Shown: piece after piece, positions 34,961-44,819 of the stretch
Layout of the letters: every line of letters begins with the position of its first letter
Numbering within the stretch: position 1 is the first letter of the stretch
DNA from: Novosphingobium sp. PC22D
GTDB lineage: Bacteria > Pseudomonadota > Alphaproteobacteria > Sphingomonadales > Sphingomonadaceae
Reading direction: 5' to 3'
Length of the DNA: 64,000 nucleotides
Assembly (NCBI RefSeq): GCF_002556635.1
Contig: NZ_MWMO01000012.1
Span: 1 to 64,000 of the forward strand
Notes under the pieces: generated by a model
What the model was told of the DNA's origin: nothing
Databases searched by the model: none
Seen by the model: the letters and a program-made list of their open reading frames with translations, nothing else
Made by a program: the position numbers and the translations under genes

Positions 34961-36069
34961 TCCCCGTCGACATCGCGGGGCGGCCCTACGAGGTGCACGT
35001 CGGCGCCGGGCTGCTTGCCGAATTCGTGCCGCTGTGCCGCGGCAAGCTGCGCAAGCGCGCGGTGCCGATCGTCACCGACCGCAACGTCCATGCGCTGTGG
35101 GGCGAAGTCATCGAGACCAGCCTGCGCGACAATGGCCACGAACCGCACTGGCGCATCCTGCCGCCGGGCGAGCAGACCAAGTCATGGGACCAGCTTGCCG
35201 CGACGGTGAACTGGCTGCTCGACCTCGAAGTGGAACGCGGCGACCACGTGGTCGCGCTGGGCGGGGGCGTGATCGGCGACCTTGCCGGCTTCGCCTCAGC
35301 GATCCTCAAGCGCGGTTGCCGCTTCATCCAGGTGCCGACGACGCTGCTCGCACAAGTCGATTCGAGCGTCGGCGGCAAGACCGCGATCAATTCGCCCGCC
35401 GGCAAGAACCTCGTCGGCGCCTTTCACCAGCCCTCGCTGGTGCTCGCCGATCTCGCGGTGCTCGACACCCTGCCCGACCGCGAACTGCTCGCGGGCTATG
35501 CGGAGGTGGTGAAATACGGCCTCATCAGCGATGCCGACTTCTTCGCGTGGTGCGAGCGCAACGGCACCGCGATGCTCGGCGGCGACGCTGCCTTGCGCGA
35601 ATATGCCGTGTCGCACAGCGTCGCGGCCAAGGCCCGCATCGTCGCGATGGACGAGCTGGAGACGAGCGGCCAGCGCGCGCTGCTCAATCTCGGCCACACC
35701 TTCGGCCATGCGCTGGAGGCCGAGACCGGCTATTCGGCGCGGCTGCTGCACGGCGAGGCGGTGGCGCTCGGAATGGTCCTGGCGGCCCGCTATTCGGCGC
35801 GCCGCGAGCTGATGCCGGTCGCGAGCGCGGACCGGATCGCCGATCACTTCGCCAAGGCCGGGATGCGCGCCGAACTCGCCGAACTCGGGCTCGATTGCAG
35901 CGGCCGCGATCTCGTCGCGCACATGCTGCACGACAAGAAAATGGACGCGGGCACGCTCCCCTTCCTGTTGATGAAGGGCATCGGGCGAACCTACATGGAT
36001 CGCGAAGTCCCGCTCGACGAGGTTGCTGCGTTCCTTGATGTCGAGCTGTTGCGCGGCGCCGCTTCTTAA
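34951..36069 (+). CDS. aroB: 3-dehydroquinate synthase
   Basis: 372 residues. It converts DAHP to 3-dehydroquinate with NAD and a divalent metal. The motifs are PPGEQTKSWD, GGGVIGDLAGFASAILKRG (NAD-binding), VPTTLLAQVDSSVGGKTAIN, EVVKYGLI and NLGHTFGHALEAE with the metal-binding His residues. The C-terminal half is an all-helical dehydroquinate synthase domain ending KGIGRTYMDREVP. The ATG at 34951 lies inside the end of aroK. Confidence 0.97.
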   Translation: MAVIPVDIAGRPYEVHVGAGLLAEFVPLCRGKLRKRAVPIVTDRNVHALWGEVIETSLRDNGHEPHWRILPPGEQTKSWDQLAATVNWLLDLEVERGDHVVALGGGVIGDLAGFASAILKRGCRFIQVPTTLLAQVDSSVGGKTAINSPAGKNLVGAFHQPSLVLADLAVLDTLPDRELLAGYAEVVKYGLISDADFFAWCERNGTAMLGGDAALREYAVSHSVAAKARIVAMDELETSGQRALLNLGHTFGHALEAETGYSARLLHGEAVALGMVLAARYSARRELMPVASADRIADHFAKAGMRAELAELGLDCSGRDLVAHMLHDKKMDAGTLPFLLMKGIGRTYMDREVPLDEVAAFLDVELLRGAAS

Positions 36070-36236
36070 GCGCATTTCGCCAGCGTTGACGCGAAGTGTG
36101 GCCTGACCGCGACGGGCTGCCGCGCGAAACGAAACCGCAGCATGTTTTCAAGCGTTTAGTTCCCGCAAGCACGAAATGGTCCGCGATTGCGCCGTCCTTG
36201 GGCGTGAGCGGACCTCGAGCAAAGAGGAGCCAGACG

Positions 36237-36593
36237 ATGACCGATCCCATTGCCATCGACGAAACCGAACGCCTCATCGCCTCCGACAAGGTCGAAGGCA
36301 CCCGCGTCTACAATCGCGAGGGCGACAAGCTCGGGTCCGTCATGAACTTCATGGTCAACAAGCGGAGCGGCAAGGCCGAGTATGCCGTCCTCGAGTTCGG
36401 CGGAATTTTCGGCATCGGCAGCGAGCACTATCCCATTCCCTGGGAAATGCTCGACTACGATCAGGAGACCGGCGGCTATGTCGTCGATCTCGACAAGGAG
36501 AAGCTTGAGGGCGCGCCGAGCTATCGCGACAAACGTCCGCGATGGGACGACATCTACGGACAGCAGGTCTTCGGATATTACGGCCTCGGCTAG
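36237..36593 (+). CDS. PRC-barrel domain protein
   Basis: 118 residues, a single PRC-barrel: LIASDKVEGTRVYNREGDKLGSV, FMVNKRSGKAEYAVLEFGGIFGIGSEHYPIPWEML, then YVVDLDKEKLEGAP. The form is common in stress-induced alphaproteobacterial proteins; the fold binds nothing catalytic and may mediate protein contacts. No signal peptide, so cytoplasmic. AAAGAGGAG precedes the ATG. The neighbour DUF3008 gene downstream is of similar stress character. Confidence 0.9.
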   Translation: MTDPIAIDETERLIASDKVEGTRVYNREGDKLGSVMNFMVNKRSGKAEYAVLEFGGIFGIGSEHYPIPWEMLDYDQETGGYVVDLDKEKLEGAPSYRDKRPRWDDIYGQQVFGYYGLG

Positions 36594-36679
36594 CCCTACT
36601 TCTGAACGAGGCCCCAATTCCGACGGAGCCGATGCGCTAACCCGGGGGGCCGCGGCGCCTCGCAGCCAGGGCGCGCGGA

Positions 36680-36707
36680 GGCGGCAGGCCGTGTGCGGCC
36701 TGCCGCC
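36680..36707 (+). other. Perfect 11-bp hairpin before the DUF3008 gene
   Basis: GGCGGCAGGCC (36680-36690) and GGCCTGCCGCC (36697-36707) around GTGTGC. No T tract follows; it ends 27 bases before the next start. It could end the PRC-barrel transcript or stabilise the DUF3008 leader. Confidence 0.55.
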
Positions 36708-36734
36708 GAGCCATCACGAACGGAGCAAGAAACC

Positions 36735-36920
36735 ATGCCATCCAAGTCGAAAGCACAGCAAAAAGCCGCGGGCGCGGCACTTGCCGCCAAGCGCGGCGAA
36801 GCGAACAAGAGCGATCTCAAGGGCGCCTCGCGCGAGATGTACGACAGCATGAGCGAAAGCCAGCTCGAGGACTTTGCCGAGACCAAGCGCAAGGGCAAGC
36901 CCGAGCACGTCGACGACTAG
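36735..36920 (+). CDS. DUF3008 family protein
   Basis: 61 residues, highly charged: MPSKSKAQQKAAGAALAAKR, then KSDLKGASREMYDSMSESQL and EDFAETKRKGKPEH. This matches the small DUF3008 family of alpha- and betaproteobacteria, which is uncharacterised and often expressed under stress. No membrane segment. The start at 36735 gives the family N-terminus; the frame extends 14 codons upstream without support. Confidence 0.88.
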   Translation: MPSKSKAQQKAAGAALAAKRGEANKSDLKGASREMYDSMSESQLEDFAETKRKGKPEHVDD

Positions 36921-36995
36921 AGCTTCCGCACTTCGCGCCGCATGGTCGGTCCGAACGGGTCTGGTTCGGGCAGCATCCTGCCTCGACCCGTGCGC

Positions 36996-37781
36996 TCAGC
37001 CGAACAGCGCGATCGATTGCATCCCGGCCGCGACGGACTCGCCCTGCCCGTTCCACAGGGCCATGGTCTGGCTCGAGCAGCCTGCGTGCGCATAGTCGCC
37101 GGTCGAGCGCAGCAGCCACCAGCCATCCCTGGTTTCAGGCCGCGCGGTGAGAGCATTGACGTGCCATTGCATGGTACTGACCGGCACGCTCGGCCCGAGG
37201 ATCGACATGGCGCCGGGCGGCAGCGCGTCGGCGCAGAGCAGCAGTTCGACCATCGGATCGAGCCCCGCGCGATCGTCCAGCCTCACCCACCAGCACATTT
37301 CCGGCACGCGCTCCGGCATCTTCGGGCGCGCGAAGCGCACTTCGAAATTGTTGCGCAGGAACACCGCCCCGCGTTCGCGCGACAACGTCGAGGCCTCTCC
37401 CGGCGCGATCACGTCTTCGGGCATCGCCTGCCGGTCAACCGCGAGTGCGCTTTCGATCGGCCCCATGAAAACGAAGCTCGCGGTCAGCCCCAATCCCATC
37501 TCACCGACGATCCGCGCCTCGACCCAGGTGGCATTGCGCCCGCGCCGGACCACTTGCGCGCTCACCTCGACGTTGCCGAACAGCGGCGCGATCATGCTGA
37601 TCTGCGCCGAGCGCAAGGGCGGCATCTCGCCACCGCCGACGCGCTGCGCCTCGTCCAGCGCCAGCGCCGCCGAGAAGCCGCCGTAGGCAGTGCGCCCCTG
37701 ATGCCATGTCGCGGGCACGGTCACCGCGCGCCCCCCGCCTGCGGCCACGGCACCTGCGAGAACTTCGGGAAATGACGCCAT
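36996..37781 (-). CDS. Acyl-CoA thioesterase (TesB-like, double hotdog)
   Basis: 261 residues, two hotdog domains. The N-terminal domain has VPATWHQGRTAYGGFSAALAL, as in thioesterase-like 4HBT_3 proteins; the second contains LDPMVELLLCADALPPGAM and the C-terminal TMQWHVNALTARPETRDGWWLLRS. Hydrolyses acyl-CoA; chain length cannot be read. It follows the CsaA-like gene by three bases and ends the propionyl-CoA gene run, where a thioesterase could relieve acyl-CoA build-up. Confidence 0.85.
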   Translation of the reverse strand: MASFPEVLAGAVAAGGGRAVTVPATWHQGRTAYGGFSAALALDEAQRVGGGEMPPLRSAQISMIAPLFGNVEVSAQVVRRGRNATWVEARIVGEMGLGLTASFVFMGPIESALAVDRQAMPEDVIAPGEASTLSRERGAVFLRNNFEVRFARPKMPERVPEMCWWVRLDDRAGLDPMVELLLCADALPPGAMSILGPSVPVSTMQWHVNALTARPETRDGWWLLRSTGDYAHAGCSSQTMALWNGQGESVAAGMQSIALFG

Positions 37782-37784
37782 GCG

Positions 37785-38156
37785 TCAGAACAGCCGCGAG
37801 CCGTCCGGCACGGGCGCGTCGGGCGAGAACAGCACGACCCTTCCCTCCTCGTCCGCGAACCCCAGCGTCAGCGCCTCCGACACTGCCTTGCCGATCTGGC
37901 GCGGGGGGAAGTTGACGACGGCCGCGACCTGTCTCCCGATCAAGTCCTCCGGCGCATAGCGCGCGCGCACCTGCCCCACGCTCTTGCGTAGGCCCACGCC
38001 CGGGCCGAAGTCGATCCTGAGCTTCAGGCTCGGCTTTCGCGCGCCTTCGTAGACCTCGGCCTCGACGATCGTGCCGACGCGGATGTCGACCTTGAGAAAA
38101 TCGTCGAAGCCGATTTCGTCCGCCGGCGGCGCGGCCGGATCGTGGTCGAGGTGCAT
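37785..38156 (-). CDS. csaA: CsaA-like tRNA-binding protein
   Basis: 123 residues, one OB-fold tRNA-binding domain: FDDFLKVDIRVGTIVEAEVYEGARKPSLKLRIDFG, KSVGQVRARY, AVVNFPPRQIG and EALTLGFAD. This is the stand-alone form described as chaperone CsaA in Bacillus and present in many alphaproteobacteria. The start at 38156 follows the pccA stop directly. Confidence 0.88.
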   Translation of the reverse strand: MHLDHDPAAPPADEIGFDDFLKVDIRVGTIVEAEVYEGARKPSLKLRIDFGPGVGLRKSVGQVRARYAPEDLIGRQVAAVVNFPPRQIGKAVSEALTLGFADEEGRVVLFSPDAPVPDGSRLF

Positions 38157-38157
38157 G

Positions 38158-40179
38158 CTACTCCAGCTCGAGGATGATCGCGTCGACCGCCAGGCTCTCG
38201 CCCTCCTTGGCATTCACCGACTTGACCGTCCCCGCCTTCTCGGCGCGCAGGATGTTTTCCATCTTCATCGCCTCGACCACGGCCAGCGGCTGGCCGATCT
38301 CGACCTTATCGCCCTCGGCGACGTTGAGTGAGACGAGCAGGCCCGGCATCGGGCAGATGAGATACTTCGAAAGATCGGGCGGGATCTTTTCGATCATGTG
38401 TTGCGCGTAATGGGCGATGCGTGAGGGCAGGCAGCCGACGACGTGGATCGCGCCGCGCGTCGTCATCCGGAAGCCGGTGCGCGTGACCGCGAGCTTGACG
38501 CCGATGTGATCACCGTCGGCCTCGGCCATGACGAAGCGGTCGCCCGGCGAATATTCCATCTCGATCTCGACCGGCTCGCCGTCGACGGTGATGTCGTCCT
38601 CGCCGATGACGACCTCGTAGGGCTGCTTCTCGATCGTCACGGTCCATTCGGCCGGGGGATCGAGCGGTTCGGCGAGCTGGCCGTCGACGCGGCTCGAGCG
38701 GTCGGCGCGCGCGGCGGCGATGAAGGCCGCAATCGCGGCAAGCCGGACCTTGAAGTCGTCGGACGCTGGCGCGCCGTGGAATCCCTCGGGGTATTCCTCC
38801 GCGATGAAGCCGGTGGTCAGTTCGCCCGAGCGGAAGCGCGGATGCTGCATGATCGCCGAAACGAAATCGATGTTGTGGCCCAGCCCTTCGAGCTCGAAGG
38901 CATCGAGCGCGGCGATCTGGAGATCAGCGGCCTCGTCGCGGGTCTCGCCCCAGGTGACCAGCTTGGCGATCATCGGATCGTAGAACATCGAGACTTCGCC
39001 GCCCTCGAACACGCCGTCATCCACGCGCACGCCGCCCACGCCGCGGCGGCCGTTCTCGGCCCCGTCGTCGGTCCAGCCTTCGACCGGCGGATTGTAACGC
39101 GACAAACGTCCCGTTGAGGGCAGGAAGCCGCGATAGGGATCTTCGGCGTAGATGCGGTTCTCGATCGCCCAGCCGTCGATCTTCACGTCGTCCTGCGTCA
39201 TCTCGAGCTTCTCGCCAGCGGCGACGCGGATCATCTGCTCGACGAGATCGATGCCGGTGATGCACTCGGTGACCGGGTGCTCGACCTGGAGGCGGGTGTT
39301 CATCTCGAGGAAGTAGAAGCTCTCGCCCGTGGGATCGGCGCCCGAGACGATCAGCTCCACGGTGCCCGCCGAGTAATAGCCCACCGCTTTCGACAGCGCG
39401 ACGCACTGCTCGCCCATCGCCTTGCGCATCTTTGGCGTGACGAAGGGCGACGGCGCTTCCTCGACCACTTTCTGGTGGCGGCGCTGGATCGAGCATTCGC
39501 GCTCGTTCAGGTAGAGGATGTTGCCGTGCTTGTCGCCGAGGATCTGGATCTCGATGTGGCGCGGGTTGAGAATGAACTTCTCGATGAAGACGCGATCGTC
39601 GCCGAAGGAGTTGAGGCCCTCGCGCTTCACGCTCTCGAAGCCCTCGCGCACGTCCTGCTCGGAATAGGCGAGACGCATGCCCTTGCCGCCGCCGCCGGCC
39701 GATGCCTTCATCATCACCGGGTAGCCGATCTCGTTCGAGATCTCGACCGCGTGATCGGTGTCGCGGATCTCGCCGACGAAGCCGGGCACGACGTTGACGC
39801 CGGCTTCCTTGGCAAGCTTCTTCGATTCGATCTTGTCGCCCATCGCGGCGATGGCGTTGACGGGCGGGCCGATGAACTCGATCCCCGCCTCGGCCAGCGC
39901 CTCGGCGAACGAAGTGCGCTCGGACAGGAAGCCATAGCCCGGATGGACCGCCTCGGCGCCGGTCTGCTTGCACGCCTCGATGATCTTGTCGGCGATCAGG
40001 TACGACTGCGCGGCGGGCGCCGGGCCGATATGCACCGCTTCATCGGCCATCTTCACGAACGGCGCGCGAGCGTCGGCGTCCGAATAGACGGCCACCGTGG
40101 CGATGCCCATGCGGCGCGCGGTCTTGATCACGCGGCAAGCGATCTCGCCCCGATTTGCGATGAGGATCTTCTTGAACAA
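38158..40179 (-). CDS. pccA: Propionyl/acetyl-CoA carboxylase alpha subunit (biotin carboxylase + BCCP)
   Basis: 673 residues. An N-terminal biotin carboxylase (ILIANRGEIACRVIKTARRMGI, KASAGGGGKGMRL as ATP-grasp loop, LQVEHPVTE, active Arg in RIYAED), a middle BT domain and a C-terminal biotinyl domain with EAMKMEN (Lys639 biotinylated). Carboxylates biotin and, with the beta subunit encoded by pccB in the same run, makes methylmalonyl-CoA. Propionyl-CoA is preferred as substrate because the epimerase and mutase follow in the run; acetyl-CoA activity is possible. Confidence 0.94.
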   Translation of the reverse strand: MFKKILIANRGEIACRVIKTARRMGIATVAVYSDADARAPFVKMADEAVHIGPAPAAQSYLIADKIIEACKQTGAEAVHPGYGFLSERTSFAEALAEAGIEFIGPPVNAIAAMGDKIESKKLAKEAGVNVVPGFVGEIRDTDHAVEISNEIGYPVMMKASAGGGGKGMRLAYSEQDVREGFESVKREGLNSFGDDRVFIEKFILNPRHIEIQILGDKHGNILYLNERECSIQRRHQKVVEEAPSPFVTPKMRKAMGEQCVALSKAVGYYSAGTVELIVSGADPTGESFYFLEMNTRLQVEHPVTECITGIDLVEQMIRVAAGEKLEMTQDDVKIDGWAIENRIYAEDPYRGFLPSTGRLSRYNPPVEGWTDDGAENGRRGVGGVRVDDGVFEGGEVSMFYDPMIAKLVTWGETRDEAADLQIAALDAFELEGLGHNIDFVSAIMQHPRFRSGELTTGFIAEEYPEGFHGAPASDDFKVRLAAIAAFIAAARADRSSRVDGQLAEPLDPPAEWTVTIEKQPYEVVIGEDDITVDGEPVEIEMEYSPGDRFVMAEADGDHIGVKLAVTRTGFRMTTRGAIHVVGCLPSRIAHYAQHMIEKIPPDLSKYLICPMPGLLVSLNVAEGDKVEIGQPLAVVEAMKMENILRAEKAGTVKSVNAKEGESLAVDAIILELE

Positions 40180-40194
40180 CCCCGTTACTCCAAT

Positions 40195-40287
40195 TCAGTC
40201 GCCGTGCATGAAACCACCGGCGAAAAACCACCAAGGGAGCAGGCAGATCGCAATCGTCGCGCCGATCAGGACCGCCCTGCATCCCAA
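40195..40287 (-). CDS. Possible 30-residue membrane peptide
   Basis: A TTG-start frame directly after an upstream stop encodes LGCRAVLIGATIAICLLPWW and ends FFAGGFMHGD. It is a single hydrophobic segment with two Trp and a basic N-terminus. It fills the gap between bioB and pccA, five bases after bioB, and no other plausible frame uses the gap. The rare start and short length keep the confidence low. Confidence 0.4.
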   Translation of the reverse strand: MGCRAVLIGATIAICLLPWWFFAGGFMHGD

Positions 40288-40292
40288 CTACA

Positions 40293-41330
40293 TCACTCCG
40301 CCGCCTCCATCCGCGCGCAGCCGCGCGGCATGCGTTCGGCGTCGAATTCGGCTTCGGTCTTTTCGATCGGCATGGCCCGCATCCCAAGCCGGGCGAGCAT
40401 CGCCGCGTCCTCGTCGTCGCCCGCGTTGGGCGCGGTGAGGAGCTTGTCGCCGGTGAAGATCGAGTTCGCGCCCGCCGTGAAGCACAGCGCCTGCGTCGCT
40501 TCCGACATCGATTCCCGACCCGCCGACAGGCGCACCATCGACAGCGGCATGGTGATCCGCGCCACCGCCACGGTGCGCACGAACTCGATGTCGTCGATCT
40601 TGGCGAGCGGCGTGTCGGCCAGCATGTCGCCCAGCACCGTGCCCTTGACCGGGACCAGCGCGTTGACCGGCACCGACTGCGGATGCTCGGGCAGCGTCGC
40701 CAGCGTATGGATGAAGCCGACGCGATCCTCGCGGCTCTCGCCCATGCCGACGATCCCGCCCGAACAGACGTTGATCCCCGCGCGGCGGACCTCGCCCAGC
40801 GTGTCGAGCCGGTCTTCCAGCGTGCGCGTCGTGATCACGTCGCCGTACCGTTCGGGCGAGGTGTCGATGTTGTGGTTGTAGTAGTCGAGCCCCGCCTCGG
40901 CGAGCATGTCGGCCTGTTCGGGCGTGAGCATGCCAAGCGTCATGCAGGTTTCCATTCCCATCGCGCGCACGCCCTTCACCATCTCAATGATGGCGGGCAT
41001 GTCGCGGTCCTTGGGATTGCGCCAGGCGGCGCCCATGCAGAAGCGGGTCGAGCCCTGGTCGGCCGCCTGCGCGGCGCGTTGAAGCACCGCCTGCACGTCG
41101 AGCAGCTTGGTCGCCTTGACGCCGCTGTCGGCATGGACCGACTGCGAGCAATAGCCGCAGTCCTCGGCGCAGCCGCCGGTCTTGATCGAAAGCAGCGTGG
41201 AAAGCTGCACTTCGTCGGGCGCGAAATGCGTGCGGTGGACCTCGGCCGCGCGGAACAGCAGTTCCGGGAACGGCAGGTCGAACAGCGCGGCGATCTCCTC
41301 GCGGCTCCAGTCGGTACGGGGTTGTGTCAT
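40293..41330 (-). CDS. bioB: Biotin synthase
   Basis: 345 residues, radical SAM enzyme. The [4Fe-4S] motif [13 protein letters not shown] has Cys54, Cys58 and Cys61; downstream are the [2Fe-2S] residues and [30 protein letters not shown] and RLSAGRESM. Inserts sulfur into dethiobiotin. Its position beside pccA and pccB places the last step of cofactor synthesis with its main consumer. The start overlaps the upstream stop by one base (TGATG). Confidence 0.96.
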   Translation of the reverse strand: MTQPRTDWSREEIAALFDLPFPELLFRAAEVHRTHFAPDEVQLSTLLSIKTGGCAEDCGYCSQSVHADSGVKATKLLDVQAVLQRAAQAADQGSTRFCMGAAWRNPKDRDMPAIIEMVKGVRAMGMETCMTLGMLTPEQADMLAEAGLDYYNHNIDTSPERYGDVITTRTLEDRLDTLGEVRRAGINVCSGGIVGMGESREDRVGFIHTLATLPEHPQSVPVNALVPVKGTVLGDMLADTPLAKIDDIEFVRTVAVARITMPLSMVRLSAGRESMSEATQALCFTAGANSIFTGDKLLTAPNAGDDEDAAMLARLGMRAMPIEKTEAEFDAERMPRGCARMEAAE

Positions 41331-42607
41331 CAGCTAACCTTGTCCAGCGCCTGTGCAATGTCGGCGATGATGTCGTCGATGTGCTCGATGCCGACCGACA
41401 GGCGAACAACGTCGGGCCCGGCGCCGGCGGCGGCCTGCTCAGCCTCGGAAAGCTGGCGGTGGGTCGTCGAACTGGGATGGATGATCAGCGAGCGGGTGTC
41501 GCCGATATTGGCGAGATGGCTGAACATCGTGACCGAGGACACGAGCTTGACGCCCGCCTCGTAGCCGCCCTTCAGGCCGAAGGTGAACACCGCCCCGCCC
41601 TTGCCGCCGAGATAGGTCCTGGCGAGCGCGTGATAGGGATCGTCCTCGAGCCCGGCGTAGGACACCCAGGCGACCTTGGGGTGGTTCTTGAGCCACTGCG
41701 CCAGCATCTTGGCGTTGTGGCAGTGGCGCTCCATGCGCAGGTGCAGCGTCTCCATGCCGGTGAGCGCGAGGAACGCGTTCATCGGCGCGAGCGCGGGTCC
41801 GAGATCGCGCAGGCCGAGCGCGCGGCAGGCGACGATGAAGGCAAGCTCGCCCAGCGCCTCGTCGAAGACCATGCCGTGATACGACGGGCTCTCCTCGGTG
41901 ATCGTCGGGAACTTGCCCGAGGCCTTCCAGTCGAACTTGCCCGAATCGACGATCAGACCGCCGATCGCATTGCCGTGCCCATTGAGGAACTTGGTCGCCG
42001 AATGGACGACGATGTCCGCCCCGTGGCGCAGCGGCCGGCACAGCGCGGGCGTCGCCATCGTGTTGTCGACCACGAGCGGCACGCCCGCCTCGTGCGCGAC
42101 TTCGGCGATCGCGGCGATGTCGGTGACGACACCGCCCGGATTGGCGAGGCTCTCAATGAAGACCGCGCGGGTCTTGTCGCTGATCGCGGCTTCGAAGGCG
42201 GCCGGACTGTCGGCGTCGACGAACTTCGTCTCCCAGCCGAACTTGCGGAACGAGTGCCCCATCTGGTTGAGCGAGCCGCCGTAGAGCTTGTTCGCCGCGA
42301 CGATCTCGCAGCCCGGCTCCATCAGCGTATGCATCACCAGAAGCTGCGCGGCATGGCCCGAAGCCACCGCCAGCGCGCCGACTCCCCCCTCGAGCGCGGC
42401 GATCTTGCCTTCGAGCGCCGCGTTGGTCGGGTTCGTCAGGCGGGTGTAGATGTTCCCGAATTCCTGAAGGTTGAACAACCGCGCCGCGTGGTCGACGTCG
42501 TCGAAGACGTAGCTCGCGGTCTGGTAGATCGGCGTGACGCGCGCATTCGTCGTCGGATCGGGCGCGGTACCGCCATGGACCGCGAGTGTTTCCGGCTTTT
42601 GCGACAT
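41330..42607 (-). CDS. metY: O-acetylhomoserine sulfhydrylase-type (PLP) enzyme
   Basis: 425 residues, Cys/Met-metabolism PLP family. Internal aldimine Lys in [51 protein letters not shown] is the O-acetylhomoserine/serine aminocarboxypropyltransferase start. It makes homocysteine from O-acetylhomoserine and sulfide. The ATG at 42607 has a G-rich ribosome site ahead; the longer frame upstream runs inside the mutase. It may feed 2-ketobutyrate and homocysteine balance beside the propionyl-CoA genes, by inference. Confidence 0.93.
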   Translation of the reverse strand: MSQKPETLAVHGGTAPDPTTNARVTPIYQTASYVFDDVDHAARLFNLQEFGNIYTRLTNPTNAALEGKIAALEGGVGALAVASGHAAQLLVMHTLMEPGCEIVAANKLYGGSLNQMGHSFRKFGWETKFVDADSPAAFEAAISDKTRAVFIESLANPGGVVTDIAAIAEVAHEAGVPLVVDNTMATPALCRPLRHGADIVVHSATKFLNGHGNAIGGLIVDSGKFDWKASGKFPTITEESPSYHGMVFDEALGELAFIVACRALGLRDLGPALAPMNAFLALTGMETLHLRMERHCHNAKMLAQWLKNHPKVAWVSYAGLEDDPYHALARTYLGGKGGAVFTFGLKGGYEAGVKLVSSVTMFSHLANIGDTRSLIIHPSSTTHRQLSEAEQAAAGAGPDVVRLSVGIEHIDDIIADIAQALDKVS

Positions 42608-42654
42608 CGTCCCCCCCTTCCCTTGGTTTTCTGATGTACCGCCTCGCGGCGGAC

Positions 42655-44808
42655 TTACTCGGCCGCCTCGAGTTCGCTGCCGACCGGCGGCATGTTGTGC
42701 CCGAGCAGGCGCAGCACGTCGGCGGCGCACTCGACCACGTTCGAGCCGGGGCCGTAGATGCCCTGAACGCCCGCGTTCTTGAGGAACTCGTAGTCCACCG
42801 CCGGGATGACGCCACCCGCCACGACCTTGATGTCGCTGCGGCCGGCCTCGCGCAGGAGGCCGATCAGTTCGGGAATCAGGGTCTTGTGACCCGCCGCGAG
42901 CGAACTGGCGCCGATCGCGTCGACATCGGCTTCGAGCGCCATGTCGCACGCTTCCTGCGGGGTCTGGAACAGCGGGCCGGTCACCACGTCGAAGCCCATG
43001 TCGCCGAAGGCCGAGGCGATCACGTTGGCGCCGCGATCATGGCCGTCCTGGCCCATCTTCGCGACGAAAAGCTTGGGCGCGCGGCCCAGACGGCGCGAGA
43101 CTGCCTCGACGCCGTCGAGCACCTGCTGGTAACGGCCGTCACCCTCGTAGGCCGCGCCGTAGATGCCCTTGACCGGGCGCGGCATCGTGCCGTGGCGGCC
43201 GAAGGCGCTCTCCATCGCGTCGGAGATCTCGCCCAGCGTCGCCCTTTCGCGCGCGGCGTCGACCGCGAGCGCGAGCAGATTGCCGTTGCCCTTGGCCCCC
43301 TCGGCGAGCGCCTTGAGCGCGGCCTTGCACTTGGCCTCGTCGCGCGAGGCGCGCGTCCTCTTGATCCGCGCGATCTGCGCCTCGCGGACCTTGTGGTTGT
43401 CCACCTCGAGCGTCTCGATCGGGTCTTCCTCGTCCTTGCGGTACTTGTTGACACCGACGATCACGTCGAGACCCTTGTCGACCCGCGCCTGGCGCGCCGC
43501 GGCGGCTTCCTCGATCATCGCCTTGGGCCAGCCCGCCTCGACCGCCTTGGCCATGCCACCTTCGGATTCGACGCGCTCGATGATCTCCCAGGCCTTGTCG
43601 ACCAGTTCCTGCGTCAGCGCCTCGATGTAATACGAGCCGCCCAGCGGATCGACGACATTGCACATGCCCGTCTCTTCCTGGATGACGATCTGGGTGTTGC
43701 GCGCGATACGGGCCGAGAAGTCGGTCGGCAGCGCGATCGCCTCGTCGAGCGCGTTGGTGTGGAGCGACTGGGTGCCGCCCAGCATCGCCGCCATCGCCTC
43801 GATCGTGGTGCGCATCACGTTGTTGTAGGGGTCCTGCTCCTGCAGCGAGACGCCAGAGGTCTGGCAGTGTGTGCGCAGCGTCTTAGAACGCTCGGACTTG
43901 GCGCCGAGTTGGGTCATGGCGCGATGCCACAAGGTGCGCGCGGCGCGCAGCTTGGCGATCTCCATGAAGAAGTTCATGCCGATCGCGAAGAAGAACGAGA
44001 GGCGGCCTGCGAACTTGTCGATGTCGAGGCCCGAGGCCACGCCGTACTTCACGTATTCCATGCCGTCGGCGATGGTGAAGGCCAGCTCCTGGACCTGCGT
44101 GGCGCCAGCTTCCTGCATGTGGTAGCCGGAGATAGAAATACTGTTGAATTTCGGCATGTTGTCCGCGGTATATGCGAAGATGTCCGAAATGATCCGCATG
44201 CTCGGCTCGGGCGGATAGATGTAGGTATTGCGGACCATGAACTCCTTGAGGATGTCGTTCTGGATGGTCCCGGTAAGCTGGTCGGGGCTGACGCCCTGCT
44301 CTTCGGCGGCGATGATGTAGAATGCCAGGCACGGGATCACCGCGCCGTTCATCGTCATCGAGACCGACATTTCGCCCAGCGGAATGCCGTCGAACAGGAT
44401 CTTCATGTCCTCGACACTGTCGATCGCGACGCCCGCCATGCCGACGTCGCCGACGACGCGCGGGTGGTCGGAATCGTAACCGCGATGCGTGGCGAGGTCG
44501 AAGGCGACCGAAAGGCCCTTCTGCCCCGCCGCGAGGTTGCGGCGATAGAACGCGTTCGATTCCTCGGCGGTGGAAAATCCGGCGTACTGGCGGATCGTCC
44601 AGGGACGCCCCGCGTACATCGAGGCCTTCACCCCGCGCGTGAACGGCGCGAAGCCGGGAAGACCCGGATCGGCCTTGACGTCATCGGCGGTATAGAGCGG
44701 TTTGACGGCGATGCCCTCGGGGGTGTTCCAGGTCAGATCCCTGCCCTTGACCTCCTTGTCCGCCGCCGCTTTCCAGTCGTCGAGGTTCGGTTTGTCGCTC
44801 ATCGCCAT
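42655..44808 (-). CDS. mcm: Methylmalonyl-CoA mutase
   Basis: 717 residues in one chain. Catalytic (beta/alpha)8 domain with [61 protein letters not shown] features, and a C-terminal B12-binding domain with DGHDRGA (His590 lower ligand). Converts (R)-methylmalonyl-CoA to succinyl-CoA with adenosylcobalamin. The single-chain form fits the homodimeric MutB type. GAGAGGA precedes the ATG at 44808. The epimerase and pccB lie upstream, pccA downstream. Confidence 0.97.
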   Translation of the reverse strand: MAMSDKPNLDDWKAAADKEVKGRDLTWNTPEGIAVKPLYTADDVKADPGLPGFAPFTRGVKASMYAGRPWTIRQYAGFSTAEESNAFYRRNLAAGQKGLSVAFDLATHRGYDSDHPRVVGDVGMAGVAIDSVEDMKILFDGIPLGEMSVSMTMNGAVIPCLAFYIIAAEEQGVSPDQLTGTIQNDILKEFMVRNTYIYPPEPSMRIISDIFAYTADNMPKFNSISISGYHMQEAGATQVQELAFTIADGMEYVKYGVASGLDIDKFAGRLSFFFAIGMNFFMEIAKLRAARTLWHRAMTQLGAKSERSKTLRTHCQTSGVSLQEQDPYNNVMRTTIEAMAAMLGGTQSLHTNALDEAIALPTDFSARIARNTQIVIQEETGMCNVVDPLGGSYYIEALTQELVDKAWEIIERVESEGGMAKAVEAGWPKAMIEEAAAARQARVDKGLDVIVGVNKYRKDEEDPIETLEVDNHKVREAQIARIKRTRASRDEAKCKAALKALAEGAKGNGNLLALAVDAARERATLGEISDAMESAFGRHGTMPRPVKGIYGAAYEGDGRYQQVLDGVEAVSRRLGRAPKLFVAKMGQDGHDRGANVIASAFGDMGFDVVTGPLFQTPQEACDMALEADVDAIGASSLAAGHKTLIPELIGLLREAGRSDIKVVAGGVIPAVDYEFLKNAGVQGIYGPGSNVVECAADVLRLLGHNMPPVGSELEAAE

Positions 44809-44819
44809 AGTTTCCTCTC

